A stretch of DNA of 64,000 nucleotides, taken from contig JAIZVZ010000003.1 in NCBI GenBank assembly GCA_021768485.1, forward strand, positions 54,633 to 118,632, written 5' to 3'. The notes beneath the pieces were generated by a model that was not told the origin of the DNA, did no database searches, and saw nothing but the letters and a program-made list of their open reading frames with translations. Position 1 is the stretch's first letter; every line of letters begins with the position of its first letter. Positions 52,606 through 60,879 of this stretch are shown piece by piece. A program made the translations under genes and the position numbers. Origin of the DNA: Oxalobacteraceae bacterium. GTDB taxonomy: Bacteria > Pseudomonadota > Gammaproteobacteria > Burkholderiales > Burkholderiaceae_D.

Positions 52606-52653
52606 GATAAGCTGTTCGATAAACTGCTCAATAAGTTGCCCAATAAGTTGCAC
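52606..52653. repeat. Four 12-bp tandem repeats upstream of the diguanylate cyclase gene
   Basis: Units GATAAGCTGTTC, GATAAACTGCTC, AATAAGTTGCCC and AATAAGTTGCAC (52606-52653) show graded divergence. Read in one plus-strand frame they give a 4-residue repeat (LFDK, LFDK, LLNK, LPNK) within a 65-codon open frame at 52504-52701, which I do not accept as a gene without further support. Function unknown. Confidence 0.85.
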
Positions 52654-52880
52654 AACACGCCAGCCCTATGCCGACTTCACGCCACATTTTATCCAGCTTG
52701 AGCATGCTACGCACGCTACCATATCACGCCGCGCGTGCCGCTCATTGCTCTTGCCAGGCGCAGGCAACGCCTGCCGCCGTATCTGGCCGGCCACCTTTCA
52801 AGAGCCACGACGGCATCCTGTCAGCCCATTTTTCCTTGTTCGGCTTGTTGGCGGTGCCGCCGCAATCAAGTGCCGGCCCG

Positions 52881-53936
52881 ATGCCGTGGGCCCTGATCAT
52901 CGTCACGCTATTGCTGCTCGTTTGCCTGGCGCTGATGCTGCGCATTTACCTCGACAAGCGCAATCTGGCACGACGCCTGGCCGCAAGCGAGAAAACCGAA
53001 CTGCACCTGCGGCTGTTATCGGCCGCCGTCGACCAAAGCCCGACGTCGGTCATCATTACCAGCGCCGACACCGCCATCGAGTATGTCAATCCGCATTTCA
53101 CCAGCGAAACCGGTTATAGCTACGCAGAAGTGGTCGGCCAAACCCCGCAACTGTTCAAATCGGGCCAGACGCCACTGTCGACCTATGGCGGCATGTGGAA
53201 ACGCCTGATGCGCGGCGAGCCGTGGATCGGCGAACTGCTCAATCGCCGCAAATCAGGCGAACTGTATTGGGAAGAGGCGCATATCGCCCCCGTCAAGGAC
53301 GAGCGCGGCAATATCACCCATTATGTCGCAGTCAAACTCGACATCACCGAACGCAAGCAAGCCAGCGAGCGGCTGGCGCTGATGGCGCACTACGATGTGC
53401 TGACGGGCCTGCCGAACCGGGCCTTGCTGTTCGAGCGCCTCGGCCACGCGCTGGCGCTGGCGCGCCGCAAAAAGACCCGGCTGGCCCTGATGTTCGTCGA
53501 CCTCGACAAATTCAAACCGATCAACGACAACCTCGGGCACGCGATAGGCGACCAGGTGTTGCAAGAGTCGGCGCGCCGGATGCTCGCCTGCCTGCGCGAC
53601 TCGGACACGGTCGGGCGCATTGGCGGCGATGAGTTTGTGGTCTTGCTGCCCGAAGTCAATGGCGCCGACGATGCGCTGAAAGTGGCCGAAAAAATCCGGC
53701 ATGCCCTCAGTCAGGAATTCTGCGCTTGTGGCCCGACGGTGCCGGCGCCACCGAATACGGTAGCCCGCAATGAGATCCTCAATATCTCGGCCAGCATCGG
53801 CATTGCACTGTCGCCGCAAGATGGAGACAATGCGATCGAGCTGACCAAGAATGCCGATTTTGCGATGTATCAGGCCAAGCTGCAAGGTGGCGACAAGGTT
53901 GAGATCTTCAACGAACCGCTGCTGCGCTCGGCCTGA
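52881..53936 (+). CDS. Membrane-anchored PAS-GGDEF diguanylate cyclase
   Basis: A 351-residue protein: one N-terminal membrane segment (MPWALIIVTLLLLVCLALML), a coiled linker, a PAS domain (about residues 40-155, with ITSADTAIEYVNPHFTSETG and a PAC end HYVAVKLDITERKQ) and a GGDEF domain (about 170-345). The catalytic motif is intact (RIGGDEFVVLL), and RDSD before it is a product-inhibition I-site (RxxD), so it should make c-di-GMP. The frame is open to 52668, but the upstream 71 codons have poor codon use for this genome, so I start at the ATG right before the membrane segment. The ribosome-binding site is weak. Confidence 0.82.
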   Translation: MPWALIIVTLLLLVCLALMLRIYLDKRNLARRLAASEKTELHLRLLSAAVDQSPTSVIITSADTAIEYVNPHFTSETGYSYAEVVGQTPQLFKSGQTPLSTYGGMWKRLMRGEPWIGELLNRRKSGELYWEEAHIAPVKDERGNITHYVAVKLDITERKQASERLALMAHYDVLTGLPNRALLFERLGHALALARRKKTRLALMFVDLDKFKPINDNLGHAIGDQVLQESARRMLACLRDSDTVGRIGGDEFVVLLPEVNGADDALKVAEKIRHALSQEFCACGPTVPAPPNTVARNEILNISASIGIALSPQDGDNAIELTKNADFAMYQAKLQGGDKVEIFNEPLLRSA

Positions 53937-53968
53937 GCGCGCCGGAAACGCCAAGCAAAAGGCGGCGA

Positions 53969-54229
53969 CTACAGCGTATCGTGTTTGCCAAATTGAAATA
54001 CCGGATCAGCCACCATGTCGTCGATCTTGCGCCGGGCATCGCTTACGGCCAAGCTGAGCGCCCGCTCCTTGTCATGGTGGACGAGATTGGCTGAAACACC
54101 CTGGAAAGTCTCCAGGCCCTCGGGCCCCTCGCGTTCAAGTTCACAACTGGCTTCCCAGTTGCCGTCGGCCGTCTCGATCGCGAACGGTACGATATCCCAT
54201 CCCTGGTAATGCACTTTAGCTTGCCGCAT
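53969..54229 (-). CDS. Small conserved-looking hypothetical protein
   Basis: An 86-residue acidic soluble protein (MRQAKVHYQGWDIVPFAIET, later EASCELEREGPEGLETFQGV). It has no signal or membrane segment. The ATG at 54229 has GGAG at the proper distance, better than the ATG at 54247. I do not recognise a named family with certainty, but composition, strand contrast and ribosome-binding site support a real gene. It converges with the diguanylate cyclase gene (32 nt apart). Confidence 0.6.
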   Translation of the reverse strand: MRQAKVHYQGWDIVPFAIETADGNWEASCELEREGPEGLETFQGVSANLVHHDKERALSLAVSDARRKIDDMVADPVFQFGKHDTL

Positions 54230-54247
54230 GCGTATCTCCATCGTCAT

Positions 54248-54707
54248 GGCGCCGGTTTTTCAAGAATGGACGCAAGGCCGAAAAAAATCGGTTCGGCAGC
54301 GAACTTAAGCATGCGCTAAAATACGCAGCCGTCTTAATTCATTGCATGAAAAATAACAGATGTGCCAGACAGATGGAATTGCGACATCGTGCAAGCGGCA
54401 CCCGCGAACGCGTCCCGCCAAACAGTATTTGTTTTTTTACAATAAAATTCAACAAATACCATTTTGAGCAGGAAAGACTGTTTTCTCTTTATTGAACAGC
54501 GCAATCCCATGCCGGCACAGCCCAATTCCAAATAAAATTTGGCGCATTAAAAACAAGTTATAGCTGCAACTTTTTGTACGGAGACTTGCGCGCTGACCCC
54601 ATGCAGCCGCATAATGAGTCCTTAAGCCGGTGAAATTGTTATTTCGCCAAGAATATCGTTTTACAAAAATGCCGCTTCACCAAGAGCGCCCTAGGAGACA
54701 TAAACGC
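54248..54707. other. Intergenic region upstream of dctA; no gene seen
   Basis: The 460-bp gap is AT-rich from about 54400 to 54680 and must hold the dctA promoter. I looked for a sigma-54 element (TGGCAC-N5-TTGC), as expected for DctB/DctD control, and found only a poor partial match near 54512. No small RNA or repeat is evident. Confidence 0.45.
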
Positions 54708-56030
54708 ATGCGCAATCCCCCCATTTACAAGTCTTTGTACTTTCAAGTCATCGTCGCCATCATTCTCGGGGTTTGCCTCGGTCACTTTTATCCACAAAGC
54801 GGCGCCGCCATGAAACCGCTCGGCGACGGCTTCATCAAACTGATCAAGATGCTGATCGCGCCGATTATCTTTTGCACGGTCGTCGTCGGTATCGCCGGCA
54901 TGGAAGACATGAAAAAAGTCGGCCGCACCGGCGGCATGGCGCTGCTGTATTTTGAAGTTGTCAGTACCCTGGCGCTGATCGTCGGCTTGCTGATGATTAA
55001 TATGGTCCATCCTGGGCGCGGCATGAATATCGACGTCAAGCTGCTCGATACCAAAGGCATCTCGTCCTATATCGGCGCCGACAAAATGATTACGGCAACC
55101 GATTTCCTGATGAATATCATCCCCAACAGCGTGGTCGATGCCTTTGCCAAGGGTGAAATTCTGCAAGTGCTGCTGTTTGCGATCTTGTTCGGCTTTTCGC
55201 TGCACCGCTTCGGCGGCCGCGGCACGCTGGTATTCGATGGCGTCGAAAAAATCTCGCAAGTCTTGTTCTCGGTCGTTGGCGTCGTCATGAAACTGGCGCC
55301 TATCGGCGCTTTCGGCGCGATGGCTTTTACGATCGGCAAATTCGGCGTCGGTTCGTTATTATCGCTGGGCATGCTGATGGCCACTTTTTACGGCACATGC
55401 GTGGTTTTCGTGTTCGGCGTCCTCGGCCTGATTGCGTATTTCCACGGGTTCAGCATTTTCAAATTCGTCGCTTATATCAAGGAAGAATTACTGATCGTAC
55501 TCGGCACGTCCTCATCCGAATCGGTTCTGCCGCGCATCATGGTGAAGATGGAAAATCTGGGCATCAGAAAATCGGTGGTCGGCCTGGTCATTCCGACCGG
55601 CTACTCCTTCAACCTCGACGGCACCGCGATTTACCTGACGATGGCGGCGGTCTTCATTGCCCAAGCGACCAATACGCCAATGGATATCACCCATCAGATT
55701 ACGCTGCTGGTGGTATTGCTGCTCACGTCCAAAGGCGCGGCCGGCGTCACCGGCAGCGGCTTCATCGTGCTGGCAGCGACCCTGACTGCGGTTGGCGGCG
55801 TGCCGGTCGCCGGTCTGGCCTTAATTCTGGGGATCGATCGCTTCATGTCGGAAGCACGCGCCCTGACCAATCTGGTCGGCAACGGGGTGGCCACCATCGT
55901 CGTCGCCAAGTGGACCGGCGACGTCAACATGGCCAACCTGAATGCCCATCTGAACCACGAGACCGTGATCGAATCCGAGCATCCCGAAGAAGTGCTCAAT
56001 GTGGTGGAATCCAACAGCTACAAAACCTGA
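54708..56030 (+). CDS. dctA: C4-dicarboxylate/proton or sodium symporter DctA
   Basis: A 440-residue inner-membrane transporter of the glutamate/dicarboxylate symporter family (DAACS). Hallmarks are the two hairpin serine-rich loops ([15 protein letters not shown] and [20 protein letters not shown]) and the family motif [20 protein letters not shown]. These residues bind the C4-dicarboxylate and cations. It imports succinate, malate and fumarate. I start at ATG 54708, which has AGGAG upstream; the frame is open from 54630. It is a single gene followed by a strong intrinsic terminator. Confidence 0.93.
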   Translation: MRNPPIYKSLYFQVIVAIILGVCLGHFYPQSGAAMKPLGDGFIKLIKMLIAPIIFCTVVVGIAGMEDMKKVGRTGGMALLYFEVVSTLALIVGLLMINMVHPGRGMNIDVKLLDTKGISSYIGADKMITATDFLMNIIPNSVVDAFAKGEILQVLLFAILFGFSLHRFGGRGTLVFDGVEKISQVLFSVVGVVMKLAPIGAFGAMAFTIGKFGVGSLLSLGMLMATFYGTCVVFVFGVLGLIAYFHGFSIFKFVAYIKEELLIVLGTSSSESVLPRIMVKMENLGIRKSVVGLVIPTGYSFNLDGTAIYLTMAAVFIAQATNTPMDITHQITLLVVLLLTSKGAAGVTGSGFIVLAATLTAVGGVPVAGLALILGIDRFMSEARALTNLVGNGVATIVVAKWTGDVNMANLNAHLNHETVIESEHPEEVLNVVESNSYKT

Positions 56031-56038
56031 TTCACCGT

Positions 56039-56120
56039 CCTCGCCATCGAGACGATGGCGAGGCCTGCTTAATACAGGCGAAATAATACATGCGAAAGCC
56101 GGCCTTGTTGCCGGCTTTTT
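56039..56120 (+). terminator. Hairpin and intrinsic terminator after dctA
   Basis: CCTCGCCATCG (56039-56049) pairs perfectly with CGATGGCGAGG (56053-56063). Then AAAGCCGGC (56095-56103) pairs with GCCGGCTTT (56110-56118), ending in a T-run to 56120. The second is a textbook rho-independent terminator for dctA. Confidence 0.85.
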
Positions 56121-56258
56121 GCTGCGCCGGGCGCCGGCCACATCCAAAGCCTGCGCATCTTTTCCCTTCTTGCGCTGTCTTATTGCCTCTCCCTTTTTTG
56201 TCCCCCATCGCAGCAGGCAAGCCGCGATGCGGAGATTGCGGATCGAAAACCAGTCATC

Positions 56259-56951
56259 ATGTGCGGACGCCTCGATCAACATCATCAGCCAAGCTGGTAT
56301 GCCGCGGCACTCGGCTGGCCTGTCGATGCCGACCGCAGTGAAGCCATACCGCATAGCAACGTCACGCCAGGAACATATCGGCCGCTGCTGCATGAAGTCG
56401 ACGGCAAACATGTCATCGACGACCTGTTCTGGGGCTATCGCGCCCACTTTGCGGCAGGCAAGCTACCGATCGCAATCAATGCGCGCCTGGAAAAGCTCGA
56501 CAACCGCTATTGGAAGCGCCTGCTCGAAAATGGCCGCGCAATCGTGGCTGCCGACGGCTGGTATGAATGGACCGGCGACAAGGGCCAGCGACAGCCCTGG
56601 CATGTGCATTTAAAAACGCGGGCTCCCGTTTTCATGGCCGCCATTGCCAATTTTGGCGAATTCCGCGAACACCGTGCCGAAGCCGGCTTTGTCATCGTGA
56701 CCGAAGATGCGCGAGGCGGCATGCTTGATGTGCACGATCGCCGCCCTTTGCTGCTGGCGGCCGACGATGCCCGGGCATGGCTGAGCGCCCGGCTGACGAC
56801 GCCGCAGGCGCTGGCTTTGGCCCGCTCGCGCGCACAAGAGGCCGGGCTGTTCGCCTGGCACCACGGCGAGCAGGATCTCGGACGGACTCTGGAGGCGGCG
56901 CCCAAACAGAAGAGGCGCGCGCGGCAGCACGCAGAACCGGTTCGCCATTGA
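56259..56951 (+). CDS. SRAP-domain protein (YedK/HMCES-like abasic-site sensor)
   Basis: A 230-residue SRAP protein starting MCGRLDQHH; Cys2, exposed after Met removal, is the residue that crosslinks to abasic sites in single-stranded DNA. The other conserved positions are visible: Asn in PIAINARLEKL, Glu in DGWYEWTG and the His in LDVHDRRPLLL. Members protect abasic sites during replication. The C-terminal tail is basic. No repressor or SOS box was found in front. The following YihY-like gene starts 54 nt downstream. Confidence 0.9.
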   Translation: MCGRLDQHHQPSWYAAALGWPVDADRSEAIPHSNVTPGTYRPLLHEVDGKHVIDDLFWGYRAHFAAGKLPIAINARLEKLDNRYWKRLLENGRAIVAADGWYEWTGDKGQRQPWHVHLKTRAPVFMAAIANFGEFREHRAEAGFVIVTEDARGGMLDVHDRRPLLLAADDARAWLSARLTTPQALALARSRAQEAGLFAWHHGEQDLGRTLEAAPKQKRRARQHAEPVRH

Positions 56952-57004
56952 TGGTATTGTGCAGGTCAGTCAATCTGCGCCGTCGTCACGCGCCCTCCGC
57001 AGCC

Positions 57005-57904
57005 ATGCCTATTGCCAATTCACAACTCCAGCTGGTGCTACGCCGCCCGGGAACCTTTATCTGGAATACGCTGAAGGCCTTTCGTGCCAACCAGGGCTTG
57101 CTGCTGGCCGGCGCCGTCGCCTATTACGCCTTGCTCTCGATCGTGCCCCTGCTGATCCTGATCGTAATTTTCCTGTCCCACTTCGTCGATCAAACCGCCA
57201 TGCTGCACACCATGAGCCGCTATGTCGAGTGGCTCATGCCGGGGCAATCGCGGCCCATCGTGCTCGAGCTCGGAAATTTCCTGCTGCATCGCGACGTCGT
57301 CGGGCCGGTCTTGTTGGTGACCATGCTGTTTTTTAGTTCGCTTGCCTTTACCGTGCTCGAAAATGCGCTATCGGTGATCTTCCTGCACCGGGTCGCCGGG
57401 CGCCGCCGCCATTTTTTGATTTCTGCACTACTGCCTTATTGCTTCATCTTGTTTCTCGGCCTCGGCTCGCTGTTGACGGCCGTCGTCGCGGGCGGCTTGC
57501 AGGCGATGGGGCAGGAAAGCCTGGAAATTCTCGGGCGCAGCTGGTCGCTCGGTCGTTTTTCAGGCGTACTGCTGTATTTCCTCGGTTTGGGCGGTGAAAT
57601 CTGCGTCCTGACCGCCGTCTACCTGGTCATGCCGGTGGGCCGGCTGTCGATCCGCCATGCCTTCATCGGCGGCGTGACGGCCGCACTGTTATGGGAAATC
57701 ACGCGCCATATCCTGGTCTGGTATTTCGCGACGCTCTCACAGGCCAGTGTCGTCTACGGCTCGCTGACGACGGCCATCCTGGTGCTGCTAAGCCTGGAAA
57801 TGGGCGCCACGCTGCTGCTGCTGGGCGCGCAAGTGATTGCCGAATACGAGCGGCTCGGCAGCGACGACGCCGGCGTGGCAAAAAGCGAGTCAGGCACCCG
57901 ATAA
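57005..57904 (+). CDS. YihY-family inner-membrane protein
   Basis: A 299-residue protein with about six membrane segments and the family motif AVAYYALLSIVPLLILIVIF; the region was once called ribonuclease BN. The function is unknown; tRNA nuclease activity has been withdrawn for this family. A later motif is HAFIGGVTAALLWEITRHIL and YGSLTTAILVLLSLEMGATL. I use the ATG at 57005, where homology begins; the long frame to 56777 lies within the SRAP gene. The gene ends 32 nt before the converging exonuclease gene. Confidence 0.86.
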   Translation: MPIANSQLQLVLRRPGTFIWNTLKAFRANQGLLLAGAVAYYALLSIVPLLILIVIFLSHFVDQTAMLHTMSRYVEWLMPGQSRPIVLELGNFLLHRDVVGPVLLVTMLFFSSLAFTVLENALSVIFLHRVAGRRRHFLISALLPYCFILFLGLGSLLTAVVAGGLQAMGQESLEILGRSWSLGRFSGVLLYFLGLGGEICVLTAVYLVMPVGRLSIRHAFIGGVTAALLWEITRHILVWYFATLSQASVVYGSLTTAILVLLSLEMGATLLLLGAQVIAEYERLGSDDAGVAKSESGTR

Positions 57905-57935
57905 TGGTGGGCCCTTCCTGAAACTTGAGAGCTGC

Positions 57936-58547
57936 TCAGCGTTCCCGTTTCCAGCAACGATAGATCTTCAAGGCCACATGGGCATCATCCGCCGCATATT
58001 GAATCTGGCGTTCGCTCAGCTGCGGCAGAGCCCAGTTGGTAGTCGTGATTTTTTTCGATTTTTGCAGCTGCTTGCCGAAAAAACGCGCCACAGCAGCCTT
58101 GGCGCCGACATCGTTGCGCTTGTGCTGGCGCAGGGCCACGGCCAGATCGAGGACATTGGCGCAGGCGATGCCCAACTTGCTGTGCAAGCGCTTGACATCG
58201 TCGGACAAGCCGAAACCGGCCTTGAGAATTTGCGGCGCTTCCAAAATCTCGCGCAACTCGGCACTTGCCCGGTAATTGGCCGGGGTCAGGTGAAACAGAT
58301 AGACATGGTCGTCGGTCGCCAGCTGAATCAGATGCGGGCCGTCGGAGATTTCGCCGCGCACAAAGGTCGGCCGCGATTCGGTATCGAAGCCGATCGCATC
58401 GCTGGCCATCAACGCCGCCAGCGCGCTTGCCGCCTCGGCTGCCGTGCGTACCATGGTTACCGCCGCCAGCGAAATACCGTCGTAAGGCGGCAAAGCGGCG
58501 ATGTCGATGGCGGCCTGCGGCTCGGCGCTGAATTGGGTCTCGGTCAT
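57936..58547 (-). CDS. RNase D-like 3'-5' exonuclease
   Basis: A 203-residue single-domain DEDD exonuclease: Exo I IGFDTESRPTFV (Asp and Glu), Exo II in LKAGFGLSDDVKRL, and Exo III QIQYAADDAHVALKI with the Tyr of the DEDDy class. It has no C-terminal HRDC domain, unlike full RNase D (about 375 residues). It resembles the short 3'-5' exonucleases of many proteobacteria, which process RNA or DNA ends. It is convergent with YihY and has no operon partner. Confidence 0.85.
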   Translation of the reverse strand: MTETQFSAEPQAAIDIAALPPYDGISLAAVTMVRTAAEAASALAALMASDAIGFDTESRPTFVRGEISDGPHLIQLATDDHVYLFHLTPANYRASAELREILEAPQILKAGFGLSDDVKRLHSKLGIACANVLDLAVALRQHKRNDVGAKAAVARFFGKQLQKSKKITTTNWALPQLSERQIQYAADDAHVALKIYRCWKRER

Positions 58548-58940
58548 TGCGGCGATTTATTTCTATCCATGAGTAAAAAAGCGGCAGACGGGTGCCGCAT
58601 GCGCTATTTTACCGCGCCGCCGCCGCGGCATCGGCGAATAAAGCGCCCTCAATCAAAAGTTACTGTTCGCAAGCGCACAGACCATGGCCACCGATCGGCG
58701 CATCCTGCCAGGCGGCTCTGATACCATGCCCACTTGACCCGGTACGCGCGGCAGGCGACACTGCAGGTGGGCCAGCGCAGCGTGGCTGCGCAAGGGCGAT
58801 TGCAGCGATTGCAGCACCGGCCGCCCGGGAGCCGGCTTTATTTCCGCGTGCTTTCGTTTTGCACTTCCGCGTTACGTTTTATTTTCACGACCACCTTTGC
58901 CGCAGATTGCTGCGCCTACTTACCCTGAAGCGACAATGTC
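58548..58940. other. Intergenic region between divergent exonuclease and AI-2E permease genes; no gene seen
   Basis: The 393-bp gap must hold two promoters. Frames in this stretch (for example 58592-59023) are rich in Cys, Arg and Ala without domain likeness and overlap the permease start. No hairpin or repeat stands out. Confidence 0.5.
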
Positions 58941-60209
58941 ATGACGCCTGCCGACGAATGCCCACCGAACCAGTCCCCGAATACCGCTGCGGAGCCATCC
59001 GACAAACAAGTCATGCGCATTGAAATTTCCTTGTCGACGATGCTGGCGATGAGTTCGATCGTGGTCGCCGCCTGGCTGGCGATTAAATTATTTCCTGTTA
59101 TTCTGGTCTTGATCACGGCACTCGTGCTGGTCGGCACACTCAGTCCGGCAATCGAATGGCTGGAAACCAAAGGCGTGCGGCGCGCGATCGGTATTGCCCT
59201 GGTATTTGCCGCGCTGTTTATCGCCGCGGTGCTGGTCGTGACCCTGACCATTCCCGAAATCGCCGAGCAATTGAGCAGCCTGGCAAGTCAGGCGCCGGCG
59301 CTGCGCACCAAGCTGGTGACATTTCTGAAAGGCTCACAACTGACCAGCGAGCTGGGTAACAGCATCGAGCATTTGCGCTACGATGCCCTGATCAACTCGT
59401 CGGTATCGATGGCATTTGCCTGGTCGACGCGTCTGCTGGAAATCCTCGCGTATTCGGTCGCCGCCATCTTTCTGGCGCTGTATATGCTGATCGACCGCGA
59501 TCGCCTGCGCGGCGGCCTGTATGCCATGGTGCCGCGCGCCCATCACATGCGCCTGTCGCGCATCATGCTCAATCTGGAAACCATTGTCGGCGGCTATTTG
59601 CGCGGCCAGTTGATCACCTGCGCCCTGATGGGGATTTTCGTCTTCATTTTACTGACGGCCTGCGGCATCCCGAATGCGCTGGCAATCGCCGTCTTTGGCG
59701 GCATTGTCGACGTCCTGCCCTATGTCGGCATTTTCCTCACCATCGGCCCGGCCGTGCTGGCCGCGCTCGCCAAAGGGCCCGTCATCACGATTACCGTGCT
59801 GGTGCTGATGCTCGTTTATGAAGAACTCGAAAGCCGGCTGCTGGTTCCCATCGTTTACGGCAGGGCTCTGCGTCTGCCGTCTTCGGTCGTGTTGTTTTCA
59901 CTCATCGTCGGCTCCAGCCTGCTCGGCATTATCGGCGCGCTGTTTGCCTTGCCGGTGGCGGCAGCCCTGCTGATGCTGATCGATGAATTGCGGATCGAGC
60001 TGCCGGGCACATCCAGCCAAGGCGAACTCGATACCGTTCATAAAAATGACAAAGACAATGAACAGGAATATGAGCGCCGCAGCAGCGGCCTGCCGACGGA
60101 CCAGGCGGCGGCAATCGCGATAGAAATCTCTGCCGACCGCAAACGCAGCGCAGGCGACCTGCCCGACAGCACCGTCCCGGCCTCGGAGCGCAAATCGCCA
60201 TCCGCCTGA
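58941..60209 (+). CDS. AI-2E family transporter (PerM-like)
   Basis: A 422-residue membrane protein with about eight predicted membrane segments, arranged 2-1-5 as in the AI-2E/PerM family (UPF0118): LVLVGTLSPAIEWLETKGVR, a cytoplasmic/periplasmic helical insert and the end block GGIVDVLPYVGIFLTIGPAV with LLVPIVYGRALRLPSSVVLF. Some members export autoinducer-2; others are sodium or proton exchangers, so the substrate is open. The C-terminal 70 residues are a soluble, charged low-complexity tail. Its stop codon starts an 11-bp repeat array. Confidence 0.88.
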   Translation: MTPADECPPNQSPNTAAEPSDKQVMRIEISLSTMLAMSSIVVAAWLAIKLFPVILVLITALVLVGTLSPAIEWLETKGVRRAIGIALVFAALFIAAVLVVTLTIPEIAEQLSSLASQAPALRTKLVTFLKGSQLTSELGNSIEHLRYDALINSSVSMAFAWSTRLLEILAYSVAAIFLALYMLIDRDRLRGGLYAMVPRAHHMRLSRIMLNLETIVGGYLRGQLITCALMGIFVFILLTACGIPNALAIAVFGGIVDVLPYVGIFLTIGPAVLAALAKGPVITITVLVLMLVYEELESRLLVPIVYGRALRLPSSVVLFSLIVGSSLLGIIGALFALPVAAALLMLIDELRIELPGTSSQGELDTVHKNDKDNEQEYERRSSGLPTDQAAAIAIEISADRKRSAGDLPDSTVPASERKSPSA

Positions 60210-60250
60210 ATTCAGTCTGAATTGAGTCTGAGTCCGGCCTGAGTCCGGCC
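60207..60250 (+). repeat. 11-bp tandem array starting at the AI-2E permease stop codon
   Basis: Units TGAATTCAGTC (60207-60217), TGAATTGAGTC (60218-60228), then TGAGTCCGGCC twice (60229-60250). The gene's stop TGA is the first three bases, and every unit begins with TGA, so stops recur every 11 bp in changing frames. Confidence 0.9.
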
Positions 60251-60260
60251 TTCAAGTTAC

Positions 60261-60308
60261 GAGCTCAATCATGAGCTCAATCATGAGCTCAATCATGAGC
60301 TCGATCAC
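60261..60308. repeat. Four 12-bp tandem repeats (GAGCTCAATCAT)
   Basis: Three perfect copies of GAGCTCAATCAT (60261-60296) are followed by GAGCTCGATCAC (60297-60308). Read on the minus strand in one frame they encode a 4-residue repeat (MIEL) at the end of a 99-codon open frame (60252-60551) that I do not accept as a gene. The array starts 10 bp after the preceding 11-bp array. Confidence 0.9.
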
Positions 60309-60879
60309 AAGCGGAATCGATGAACGTGGCGGCCGCGCCGCCACTGCCGCTGCCGGCGCTGGCGAGCGCGCATGCGCTACTGTGCACTGAAGCGAAATTA
60401 TTTTTTGATTTGAATTAAATCTGCAGCACCAAATCTTGACCTGTTGTATCCTTCTATGCGGCAACAAAATGTCTGCGCAAATTTCATCGTTATCGAATTC
60501 ACAATTACGTTGCGAAAAGCAATACTTGGGTCTACTCTGAAAATTGCGCATGCCGGCGCTCTGGATAATAATAGATGCTTTCCAACCTGCAACAGGAAAT
60601 CGCCCGCATGGGCTCCGGTAGCGATTGCGGCGGCAATATCGCGTTTATTGTTACACAACACATAAGCAAAATTATCACAAACTTTCCAATGCAACATTTA
60701 TTTCCTCATGCATGACACATCAATACGATGCGATATCTGGAAAACGTGTAGTCGGCATGCGCATATTCCTGCGCTCTGCCCATCGACAATGGACAGCCTG
60801 ATGCCACAGCCAATATGTTCAGACGAGATTGTCCCATCGACAAGCAACGTAATGCTGCACAAGCCTGTCTGCTAGCCCC
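60309..60879. other. Intergenic region without a recognised gene
   Basis: About 570 bp between the repeat arrays and the GGDEF-EAL gene. It is AT-rich compared with neighbouring genes. Open frames such as 60398-60697 (minus) and 60444-60665 (plus) have no domain likeness and no clear ribosome-binding site. The promoter of the GGDEF-EAL gene must lie here. Confidence 0.45.

Noticed and set aside
52504..52701. Small protein with a 4-residue repeat (LFDK/LLNK)
   Set aside because: The repeat is a by-product of a 12-bp DNA array; no ribosome-binding site and poor codon use.
54500..54560. Sigma-54 promoter of dctA
   Set aside because: The GGCAC at about 54513 is not followed by TTGC at the required distance.
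60252..60697. Two overlapping minus-strand frames as hypothetical genes
   Set aside because: One ends in the 12-bp array, neither shows a domain or ribosome-binding site, and base composition is that of intergenic DNA.
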